From Rubinisphaera margarita (lineage in GTDB: Bacteria > Planctomycetota > Planctomycetia > Planctomycetales > Planctomycetaceae), in the NCBI RefSeq assembly GCF_022267515.1, contig NZ_JAKFGB010000009.1, positions 806,001 through 870,000 of the forward strand: 64,000 nt of DNA. The letters are read 5' to 3'. Within the stretch, counting starts at the first letter, position 1; every line of letters begins with the position of its first letter. Shown here in pieces: positions 38,412 to 45,722 of the stretch. The translations under genes were made by a program, and so were the position numbers. The notes beneath the pieces are model-generated. The model did no database searches. It saw only the letters and a list, made by a program, of their open reading frames with translations, and was not told the DNA's origin.

Positions 38412-39758
38412 CTAAACCAGTTCTGGCAGCGGCTGGTATTCCTGGTCGACGAGATACTGCGGGCGGCCGGCGAAGTCTTCGATGGTGATGGCGTGGGGAT
38501 TGATGCCCATGAACTGGTACAGTGAGGCGAAGACTTCACTGAAGTGGACCGGGCGTTCGGCGATGGTGGCTCCGATGCGGTCGGTGGCGCCGATGACCTG
38601 ACCGGTGCGGAAGCCGCCCCCGGCGAGGAGTCCGCCGCCAACCTGCGGCCAGTGATCGCGGCCGGCATCGGCGTTGATGCGAGGCGTGCGACCGAATTCG
38701 CCCCAGGCAACCACAGCGACATCGTCGGCCATACCCCGTTCGTGCAGTTCTTCAATCAGCGTCGCCAGTGCCTGATCAAACTGGGGCAGATGGGTTTTCT
38801 TCATGCCGTCGAAGTTGTTGCTGTGGAAGTCCCAGCGGCCGAAGTTGAGCGTCACCACGCGGGCTCCCGCTTCAACGAGACGGCGGGCCATCAGAAAATG
38901 CTCCGGGTTCGTCGGGGCCCCGTCGCCATAATTCTTCGGGCTGCCGTTCCGCCCGTAACGCTCACGGACTTCGGCAGGTTCTTTGGAGATGTCGAGGGCA
39001 TCGGCGAGTTTGCTCGACGTCAGAATATCGAAGGCCTGCTGGTTGATTGTGTCCATGCCGTCCATCATGCCCGAGGCGTCGATGTTGCGGCGGAGGTTAT
39101 CGACGGAAGCCAGCAGTTCCTTGCGGCGGGAAAGTCGCTCCCCGTCGATCTGACCGAGGACCATGTCTTTTCGCGAGGGGCCCGACGGGCGGAATGCGGC
39201 GTGACCGACGCCGAGAAAGCCGGGATGTCCGGGTGAACCGTACGGAGGATGTCCGGTATCGGGTGAGAGGCCCACGAACGCCGGCACGGATGGATTGGTT
39301 GGTCCGAGCACCTTGGAAACGGTGGAGCCGAGTGAAGGCCAGCCGCCCGGCGGCTGGTTACGGGTCGTGCGGCCGGTGTAGCAGATGAACGAGTCGTGAG
39401 CACCGTTGGGAGAACCGTACACGGAGCGAAGCGGGACGCACTTGTCCATGATCCTGGCCAGGTTCGGCAGATGCTCGCAGATCTGCAGGCCGGGGACGCT
39501 GGTGTCGATCGGGCGGTACTCGCCGCGAATCTCCGAAGGGGCGTCCATCTTCATGTCGTACATGTCCTGATGAGCCGGAGCTCCGCACATGTAGATCATG
39601 ATTATCGATTTTTGCGACTTCTGAATGCCGGCAGCCGCCTCGGCGGCAAGCAATTGCTGCAGGCTGAGCCCGCCCAGTCCGAGTGCTCCAATTTTGAGAG
39701 CGTCTCTGCGGGAAACTCCGTCACACAACGTCTTACCGTGGCCCGTAATCTTGAGCAT
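38412..39758 (-). CDS. DUF1501 domain protein (sulfatase-like), Tat-type signal
   Basis: A 448-residue protein. The N-terminus has a twin-arginine motif (SRRDALKIGALGLGGLSLQQ) and a cleavage region LLAAEAAA. Family motifs are IIMIYMCGAPAHQDMYDMK, CEHLPNLARIMDKCVPLRSV, HFLMARRLVEAGARVVTLNF, HLPQFDQALATLIEELHERG and the catalytic-like WGEFGRTPRINADAGRDHWP. DUF1501 proteins belong to the alkaline-phosphatase/sulfatase fold and are abundant in planctomycetes, usually beside a DUF1549/DUF1553 gene. No such partner is adjacent here. Confidence 0.94.
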   Translation of the reverse strand: MLKITGHGKTLCDGVSRRDALKIGALGLGGLSLQQLLAAEAAAGIQKSQKSIIMIYMCGAPAHQDMYDMKMDAPSEIRGEYRPIDTSVPGLQICEHLPNLARIMDKCVPLRSVYGSPNGAHDSFICYTGRTTRNQPPGGWPSLGSTVSKVLGPTNPSVPAFVGLSPDTGHPPYGSPGHPGFLGVGHAAFRPSGPSRKDMVLGQIDGERLSRRKELLASVDNLRRNIDASGMMDGMDTINQQAFDILTSSKLADALDISKEPAEVRERYGRNGSPKNYGDGAPTNPEHFLMARRLVEAGARVVTLNFGRWDFHSNNFDGMKKTHLPQFDQALATLIEELHERGMADDVAVVAWGEFGRTPRINADAGRDHWPQVGGGLLAGGGFRTGQVIGATDRIGATIAERPVHFSEVFASLYQFMGINPHAITIEDFAGRPQYLVDQEYQPLPELV

Positions 39759-40150
39759 GCAATGAATCCTGTTCAGGAGGCGAGGACTTCGTGGAAGTCG
39801 GTATCAGGACGCTCGTTGGTGCGGCAGGCAAAGCCGGCGGGACCTTCACATTACCAGTTAGATCGGCGATATTCAATGTGAAGCTGGGGAGAATCGCCTG
39901 CGCCCGGAGAAAGCGTTGTTCTTCCTGGAAGACGCGGAAAACACCCAAAGTCCCTGATCGCAGGACATTCGGAGGGCCAGTCGGAGCCGATCCCCGGCTG
40001 GCGGTATGAAAATCTTGAATCGATCTTGACCTGTTCGGGGAATTTCGCGAGATTCCCGCGCCACACTCGCCGCAGGATCGCGCGAACTGCCCGTCTCTTC
40101 TCGCAAACCGTCCTGTGGATCCTCCTTTCTGAAGATAACAGGGACAGATC
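39759..40150. other. Divergent intergenic region
   Basis: 392 bp between DUF1501 and barrel genes. No gene, repeat or strong promoter was recognised; the barrel gene RBS (AGGGAC) is at the right end. Confidence 0.4.
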
Positions 40151-41392
40151 GTGAATCCTGTATTCATCGCATTACCGGCGATCGTCCTGGCGATCCCTTT
40201 TGTCGCCGAGGGCGCCGTTACCGTCGAATCTGCTGCAAGCACATTGGACCGTAATTCCCGACCAACTTACTTCGGACTTCATGAGGAGTTCGAGGTCGTA
40301 GTGCGAGGGCAGACCCCTCAAACGTATGACCTCGGACCCGGTGCACAGCCGCAGATGGCTCCGTTCGATCCGAACGCCGCCGGCGGTGCGTACGGAGGCG
40401 GAGGAGTTTACGGCGGGGGAGGAATGGATCCTTACGGTCAGCCGCAGGCGATGCCGGGCTACGACCCGTTTATGGCGTCTCCGTATGCGGGAGCGGGCGG
40501 CGATCCGTTTGCCGGACCGCAGGGTTACGGCGTCGTTGGACCGCAGCCGGTCCGCTTCGGTTGGACGACCCATTACGACTTCGCTTACATCTCGAATGCC
40601 GATCTGCAGGATGACCCGGCCAATCCGGGCGGCCCCGGCGATGTGACCGTCTACGAGTACAATATCCGCTTCGACAACGTTGTGCAGTCGCCCACGGGAT
40701 GGATCTGGAAGCACTCACCGGAGTTGAACTTCACTCAGATCGATTTCAACAATATCGAAGAAACGCGGTTGCCGGTCGCCACTCAAAATGGCCTGGCCCG
40801 CATTTCCGACAACTACTACCGCATCGGCTATCGCTTTGAAACGACCTCGCCGCAGTACGGTCCGGTCAGCTATCGCTTCGGATTTACCCCAGCCGTTGCG
40901 ACCGATTTTCAACGCCAGTTGAATTCGCAGGCATGGAACTTCGATGCCGACGCAACCGCGTATTTCCGCACCTCCCCCAACCTGATGTGGGTTGCCGGGG
41001 TGTTGTACTGGGACCGGGCTGAAGATCACATCCTGCCGAATGCCGGGGTGGTCTGGAATCCGAACGAGTTCTGGGAAATCCGGGCGACCTTCCCCAAATC
41101 GCGTGCCGAGGTGTTCATCGGAACGCCCATGGGAGTGGCCACCTGGCTGTACGCCGGAGCCGAGTACGATATTCAGTCGTGGCAGGCCGGCGAGATCGAT
41201 GGCACCGATCCGCAGCTGCAGATCGAGGAATGGCGAGCCTTCGCCGGACTTCGCTGGGAAGCCTGCACGTGGGAATCGTATCTTGATTTCGGATACGCGT
41301 TCGACCGGAAATGGAGTGTGCACGGACTGAGCAGTGTCGCCCCGCTGCACCCGGACGACGCGTTCATGATCCGGGCTGGAATCGAATTCTAA
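40151..41392 (+). CDS. Outer-membrane beta-barrel-like secreted protein
   Basis: A 413-residue protein starting at GTG 40151 behind AGGGAC. Signal peptide VNPVFIALPAIVLAIPFVAE GA. A Gly/Tyr/Pro-rich linker (~80-120: GGAYGGGGVYGGGGMDPYGQ) precedes a C-terminal region (~135-413) of alternating amphipathic strands (FGWTTHYDFAYISNADLQ, YRIGYRFETTSPQYG, TAYFRTSPNLMWVAGVLYWD). It ends in a terminal Phe (IRAGIEF), a typical outer-membrane barrel end. It resembles the DUF6268 group but that is a weak guess. Function unknown. Confidence 0.8.
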   Translation: MNPVFIALPAIVLAIPFVAEGAVTVESAASTLDRNSRPTYFGLHEEFEVVVRGQTPQTYDLGPGAQPQMAPFDPNAAGGAYGGGGVYGGGGMDPYGQPQAMPGYDPFMASPYAGAGGDPFAGPQGYGVVGPQPVRFGWTTHYDFAYISNADLQDDPANPGGPGDVTVYEYNIRFDNVVQSPTGWIWKHSPELNFTQIDFNNIEETRLPVATQNGLARISDNYYRIGYRFETTSPQYGPVSYRFGFTPAVATDFQRQLNSQAWNFDADATAYFRTSPNLMWVAGVLYWDRAEDHILPNAGVVWNPNEFWEIRATFPKSRAEVFIGTPMGVATWLYAGAEYDIQSWQAGEIDGTDPQLQIEEWRAFAGLRWEACTWESYLDFGYAFDRKWSVHGLSSVAPLHPDDAFMIRAGIEF

Positions 41393-41427
41393 TTCAACAC
41401 AAACCCTTTCGCTCTGGGCTTTCTTTC

Positions 41428-42177
41428 ATGTCGACTTCTCCTGCGGCCATCATTCTTGCAGCCGGCAAGAGCACCCGAATGAAATCGGAACTTCCGAAGG
41501 TGCTGCACAAAGTGTGCGGCAAGCCGATGATCGAGCATGTCCTCGACGCCGTGCGGCAGACCGGAGTCACGAAGATCGTGGTTGTCGTTGGGCATAAGGC
41601 CGAGCAGGTCAGTGGGGCTCTCGATCATCACGACGATGTCGAGTTTGCTCTCCAGGCCGAACAGAAGGGAACCGGTCACGCCGTGATGATGGCGGAAGTC
41701 GCCCTGAGAGATCACACCGGCCCGGTTCTTGTTCTCGCGGGTGATACTCCCCTGCTGAAGGGAGGTTCGCTCAAAGGGCTTCTGGATGAACAGCAGAAGA
41801 ACGAAGCGGCTTGTGTGGTCGGTACGGCCGTCACGGCGAACAACGCCGGTCTCGGGCGGATTGTTCGCGATGACTCCGGTAAGTTCCTGCGAATCGTCGA
41901 GCACAAGGACGCTTCATCGGAAGAGCTGAAGATCGAAGAGATCAACACCGGTTGCTTCGCGTTCGATGGCCCCGAACTGTTCAACGCATTGAAGGAACTG
42001 CGTCCCGAGAATCAGCAGGCCGAGTACTATCTCACCGACTGTGCCGAGATTCTGCTCAAGCAGGGCAAGACCGTGCTCGCCGCGAACCGCCTCGATATCC
42101 AGGAAGCGATGGGCGTCAATACCCAGGATCAGCTCTCCGAAGTCGAAGGCGTGATGAAGCAACGCAAAGCCGGCTAA
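41428..42177 (+). CDS. GlmU-type nucleotidyltransferase, pyrophosphorylase domain only
   Basis: A 249-residue protein starting MSTSPAAIILAAGKSTRMKS; the frame is open upstream into the barrel gene's end. LAAGKSTRM...ELPKVLHKVCGKPM is the NTP-transferase signature, VLAGDTPLL the metal Asp region and INTGCFAFDGPEL the sugar-phosphate region, matching the uridyltransferase half of GlmU. The left-handed beta-helix acetyltransferase half is absent, so the product is about half the usual 450 residues. It could make UDP-GlcNAc but needs acetylation by another enzyme. Its TAA stop lies within the target repeat of the MITE-like element. Confidence 0.9.
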   Translation: MSTSPAAIILAAGKSTRMKSELPKVLHKVCGKPMIEHVLDAVRQTGVTKIVVVVGHKAEQVSGALDHHDDVEFALQAEQKGTGHAVMMAEVALRDHTGPVLVLAGDTPLLKGGSLKGLLDEQQKNEAACVVGTAVTANNAGLGRIVRDDSGKFLRIVEHKDASSEELKIEEINTGCFAFDGPELFNALKELRPENQQAEYYLTDCAEILLKQGKTVLAANRLDIQEAMGVNTQDQLSEVEGVMKQRKAG

Positions 42178-42332
42178 GAGCCTATCTGGTAACCTCTTTA
42201 CATTCGTCTTCGCAATTTCCGTCAGAACTTCGTCAGCCTCCAATCGTCCATGCTCGCATGGACTCAGTCGGCTTCCTCGCCCTGGCGAGAATTCCTTCGA
42301 CTTGGTGTCACGATAGGTTTTCGGATAGGCTC
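42178..42332. mobile_element. MITE-like element of 155 bp with imperfect terminal inverted repeats
   Basis: Left end GAGCCTATC (42178-42186) is repeated inverted as GATAGGCTC (42324-42332); the homology extends to 15 of 18 positions. Both sides are flanked by TAA (42175-42177 and 42333-42335), a probable 3-bp (or CTAA) target duplication like that of IS5-family elements. The element has no transposase. An internal hairpin GTCCATG/CATGGAC with a CTCG loop lies at 42246-42263. It occupies most of the 300-bp gap before the parvulin gene's stop. Confidence 0.6.
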
Positions 42333-42477
42333 TAAGCACCCTGTTGGAGTGGAGCGAAAGGCAGGGTCCGCTGGACGGACGCATATTGCGTTTCGCTCGA
42401 AGACTCACGGCATCATTGTTTCAGCATCGCTTCGGAAGCAATGAGAGTCCACTCTGCGTACCACACGCTTTCCAGGC

Positions 42478-43404
42478 CTATCTTCCGAGGATTCGGACTG
42501 TTCCACCAGAGTTGAGTTTCTCGACGGTTTCCCGCCAGAGCTTGTCTTCGAAGTGGCGGAATATCTGCGGGCGGGCGTCTTCGAGGCTCAGCTGGCCGGG
42601 AATGACTTCGTCGATGTGCAGCAAATGGACGCCGTATTTGCTACGGAACGGCTCGCCCATGGAACCCGCGTCGGTGTCGAATGCCGCTGTGGCAATTTCC
42701 CGCGGCATCTGACCAGTGTAGGCGAACGTCCCGAGTTTGCCTCCGTTGTCTGCGCTGGGCGATTCCGAATGCTGGCGGGCGGCTTCGGAAAAAGTGAGCT
42801 CGCCGGACGCGATCTTCTTGCGCAGATCGGTGAGTTGTTGAAGCTTCTGCTCCGCGTCCGCTGACGACGCTTCTTTGGAAAGCTCGAGAAAGATCTGACT
42901 CGCTGTGACCCTGGTGCCGTCGAGTCGGGTGCGGTTCTCATTGAAGTAGTTCCGGATCTGCTCATCGGTCACAGCCTGCCGAACATAACGTTGCCAGGCC
43001 AGGGACAACTCGAGTTCTTCTTCCAGATCCTTTCTCGTGATCTGAAGTTTCGCGAGGGCGTCGTCGGCTGAACCTTCCTGAGCCAGAACGCGATCGACCA
43101 CTTTCATCTGACTTTCGAGCTGAGACTGCGGAGCGGTGACGCCTCGGGAGCGGAGGAACTGGCGAATCAGACTGCGTTCAACGAGCCGATCCAGCATCGT
43201 GGAGTAGGTGTCGGCGGAACCCTCCTTGAGAATGCCTCGCATCGCCAGCGCCTGTCGGACGTCGGTGTCGGTGATGCTCTGTCCGTTCACCATCGCCACG
43301 ACTTTTGGCTGGAAGGCGGCTTGAGCCTCAACGGGCGGTCCGAGCAGGCAGACCGTGAGGCAGAACGCGGCGATCCAAAGATGGGTTGGGAACGGAACGG
43401 GCAT
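42478..43404 (-). CDS. Parvulin-type peptidyl-prolyl isomerase, SurA-like
   Basis: A 308-residue exported protein. The signal peptide covers ~1-30 (WIAAFCLTVCLLGPPVEAQA). The N-terminal part (~35-155) is SurA-N-like: VVAMVNGQSITDTDVRQALA, with several helices and coiled coils. The parvulin domain (~165-275) has VTASQIFLELSKEASSADAE, SGELTFSEAARQHSESPSAD, GGKLGTFAYTGQMPREIATA and FRSKYGVHLLHIDEV. The family helps outer-membrane protein folding in the periplasm. It is divergent from glgC. AGGAGGA precedes its start. Confidence 0.92.
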   Translation of the reverse strand: MPVPFPTHLWIAAFCLTVCLLGPPVEAQAAFQPKVVAMVNGQSITDTDVRQALAMRGILKEGSADTYSTMLDRLVERSLIRQFLRSRGVTAPQSQLESQMKVVDRVLAQEGSADDALAKLQITRKDLEEELELSLAWQRYVRQAVTDEQIRNYFNENRTRLDGTRVTASQIFLELSKEASSADAEQKLQQLTDLRKKIASGELTFSEAARQHSESPSADNGGKLGTFAYTGQMPREIATAAFDTDAGSMGEPFRSKYGVHLLHIDEVIPGQLSLEDARPQIFRHFEDKLWRETVEKLNSGGTVRILGR

Positions 43405-43548
43405 TCAATCCTCCTCTTTTATAGTCTCAAAACTGGCCAGACTTTCAGGGTTTACCCTCTTCCGGCCATGGATCAAAATAACTACAATCGCTGATGCGTT
43501 CCAGCGCGTCTGGAGTTTCAGCGAAATCACTCAGGACAGAGGGCCGAT

Positions 43549-44787
43549 ATGCGACGGGACGTTGCGCTGATACTCGCCGGCGGTAAAGGAACCCGGCTCG
43601 AGCCATTAACGCGAGAGCGGGCCAAGCCAGCCGTTCCCTTTGGGGGAAGCTATCGCATTATCGACTTCACGCTGTCGAATTGTCTCAACAGTGGACTCCG
43701 TCGCATCCTCGTCCTCACTCAGTATAAGGCCGCCAGCCTCGAACGTCATATCAATCAGGCGTGGCGGTTCCTTTGCCGCGAACTCGACGAATACGTCGAC
43801 GTCCTTTCCCCGCAGCAGCGGCTCGATGATCAGTGGTATCAGGGCACAGCCGACGCAGTCTACCAGAACATTTACACGATCGAGAAAACCGAGGCCGACA
43901 ACATCCTGATTCTCTCCGGCGATCACATCTACAAGATGGACTACGCCGAGATGCTCGACCAGCATGCCGAATCGGGGGCCGATGTGACAATCGCCTGTCT
44001 GCCGGTCTCCCTGCGGGAAGGGCGGGACTTCGGCGTGATGTCCGTCGACGGGAACGGTCGAGTCACCGAGTTCCAGGAAAAGCCACGGGAGCCGCAATCG
44101 CTGCCCGATGACCCTGACCATTGCCTGGCCTCGATGGGAGTTTACGTCTTCAAAGCCGACTTTCTTTACGAGCAGCTTTGTCACGATGCCACCATTCGCG
44201 GCAGCTCACGCGACTTCGGCAAGAACATCATTCCGCGGATTATCGGCGAGTATCACGTTCAGACCTTCCCGTTCAAAGACAAGAACACCGGCAAGTCGGC
44301 TTACTGGCGGGATGTCGGAACGCTCGATTCGTACTTCGCGGCGAACATGGATCTGGTTTCCGTTGATCCCCAGCTGAATCTCTACGACGAGACCTGGCCG
44401 ATACGCAGCTATCAACCTCTGTCGCCGCCCCCGAAGTTCGTTTTCGCGCAGACGGACGGTGATCAGCCGCGCGTCGGGACCGCACTCGACAGCCTGGTCT
44501 GCTCCGGCTCAATTCTTTCCGGCGGCCGGGCCGAACGTTCCATCATCTCGGCCAATGTCATTCTCCACAGCTGGGCCAGCGTCGAAGATTCGATTCTGTT
44601 CGATCACGTCGAAGTCGGACGCCACGCGAAAGTCCGCCGAGCGATCATCGACAAGGGCGTGGTGATCCCGCCGGGGATGACGATCGGCTACGATCCGGAA
44701 CAGGATCGCCGGAATGGATTCACAATCACCGAAGACGGAGTCGCCGTGATCGGCAATGTCGGCGATCTCGCCGAGTTCTGCAGTTGA
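43549..44787 (+). CDS. glgC: Glucose-1-phosphate adenylyltransferase
   Basis: A 412-residue enzyme for ADP-glucose, the glycogen precursor. The nucleotide-binding start is LILAGGKGTRLEPLTRERAK followed by PAVPFGG; LSGDHIYKMDYAEML has the metal-binding Asp; GSSRDFGKNIIP and SAYWRDVGTLDSYFAANMDL contact glucose-1-phosphate. The C-terminal beta-helix has hexapeptide-like repeats (SIILRHS-type: IISANVILHSWASVEDSILF). GAGGG precedes the ATG. It is alone; other glycogen genes are outside the window. Confidence 0.96.
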   Translation: MRRDVALILAGGKGTRLEPLTRERAKPAVPFGGSYRIIDFTLSNCLNSGLRRILVLTQYKAASLERHINQAWRFLCRELDEYVDVLSPQQRLDDQWYQGTADAVYQNIYTIEKTEADNILILSGDHIYKMDYAEMLDQHAESGADVTIACLPVSLREGRDFGVMSVDGNGRVTEFQEKPREPQSLPDDPDHCLASMGVYVFKADFLYEQLCHDATIRGSSRDFGKNIIPRIIGEYHVQTFPFKDKNTGKSAYWRDVGTLDSYFAANMDLVSVDPQLNLYDETWPIRSYQPLSPPPKFVFAQTDGDQPRVGTALDSLVCSGSILSGGRAERSIISANVILHSWASVEDSILFDHVEVGRHAKVRRAIIDKGVVIPPGMTIGYDPEQDRRNGFTITEDGVAVIGNVGDLAEFCS

Positions 44788-45299
44788 GACTCAACTCAAC
44801 GAGGGCGAAGCGATTCATCGATTGCGTAGAATGCTCGCCGTAATCGGTTCAGCGTTGTCCAGCGGCGAGGTCGGGTTGGACGACCATGCCAGCATGATCA
44901 CTCGTCTCCGGTCACCCCCGAAGCTCGGTCTCATGGGGAACATGACCACGCGCAGTCTCTCGCGACCATCCTCAGTTCATCGCGTGATCATCCGTTATCC
45001 GTTTCAAACCGGTAAAGTTTGACCAGATTCTCCAGTCTTCCGGCGAGGAGCGAGTGAAGACGTTCGGACTGCACGCATTTTGCAGGAAAATTGGATTTCG
45101 CCTGCGCGAGGTCGATATACTTAATGGGGAAATATGCTGGGGCGCGGAAAGTGCGCAAGCTCTGTGGCTGCGAGTACGAACTTGGCGAGATCCAGAACGT
45201 CTCTGGCTGTTGCGATTCGTGATGTGGCGACGTACTGCTGAGGCCACGGATGTTGAAGACCGATTAAGAACGCGCGAGACGGAAGCCAGGGCCGAACCG
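44788..45299 (+). other. Intergenic region upstream of exbD
   Basis: 512 bp. Near 45115-45124 is a TATACTTAAT sequence that could be a -10 box; the best -35 (TTGGAT) is 19 bases away. No ExbB-type gene or other supported CDS is present. Frames that extend ExbD upstream lack family similarity. Confidence 0.45.
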
Positions 45300-45722
45300 A
45301 TGCCGCTGAAAACCGAAGAAGTTGAAGAGCCCGTGCTCAATCTGACGCCGATGATCGACATCGTGCTGTTGCTGATCATCTTCTTTATGGTCGGAACCCG
45401 CTTTTCAGATGCTGAGCGTCAGTTCGAGATCGAACTGCCAACTGTCTCTAACGCCCTGCCGCTGACCGACCTGCCCGATGAAATTGTTGTCAGTATCGCG
45501 AAGTCGGGGGAGATGTTCCTCGGCGAGCAGGCGATCACGCTCGAAGAACTCGAATCGCGACTGCAGCAGGCCAAAGAACGTTACGCCGATCAATCGGTGA
45601 TTGTTCGCGGCGACGCAGCCGGCGAATATCAGAACGTGATGGATGTGCTGGCGGTGTGTCATCGCGTCGGGATCACGAATCTTTCGCTGGCGAACCGGGT
45701 GGCTGAGGAGGATGGTTCTTGA
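45300..45722 (+). CDS. ExbD/TolR family biopolymer transport protein
   Basis: A 140-residue protein starting MPLKTEEVEEPVLNLTPMID; in-frame ATGs at 45222 and 45054 are longer alternatives but add non-homologous sequence. NLTPMIDIVLLLIIFFMVG is the ExbD transmembrane helix with its essential Asp; the rest is a periplasmic alpha/beta domain (PDEIVVSIAKSGEMFLGEQA). ExbD works with ExbB/TolQ in proton-driven energy transfer. No ExbB gene is adjacent. The next gene overlaps its stop by 4 bp (TTGA). Confidence 0.92.
   Translation: MPLKTEEVEEPVLNLTPMIDIVLLLIIFFMVGTRFSDAERQFEIELPTVSNALPLTDLPDEIVVSIAKSGEMFLGEQAITLEELESRLQQAKERYADQSVIVRGDAAGEYQNVMDVLAVCHRVGITNLSLANRVAEEDGS

Noticed and set aside
45110..45215. 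Possible cobalamin-type riboswitch before exbD
   Set aside because: Some GC-rich pairing is present but no conserved B12-box or other class signature could be found.
45054..45299. Long upstream extension of the ExbD frame
   Set aside because: No ExbD similarity, no RBS, and the family starts a few residues before the membrane helix.
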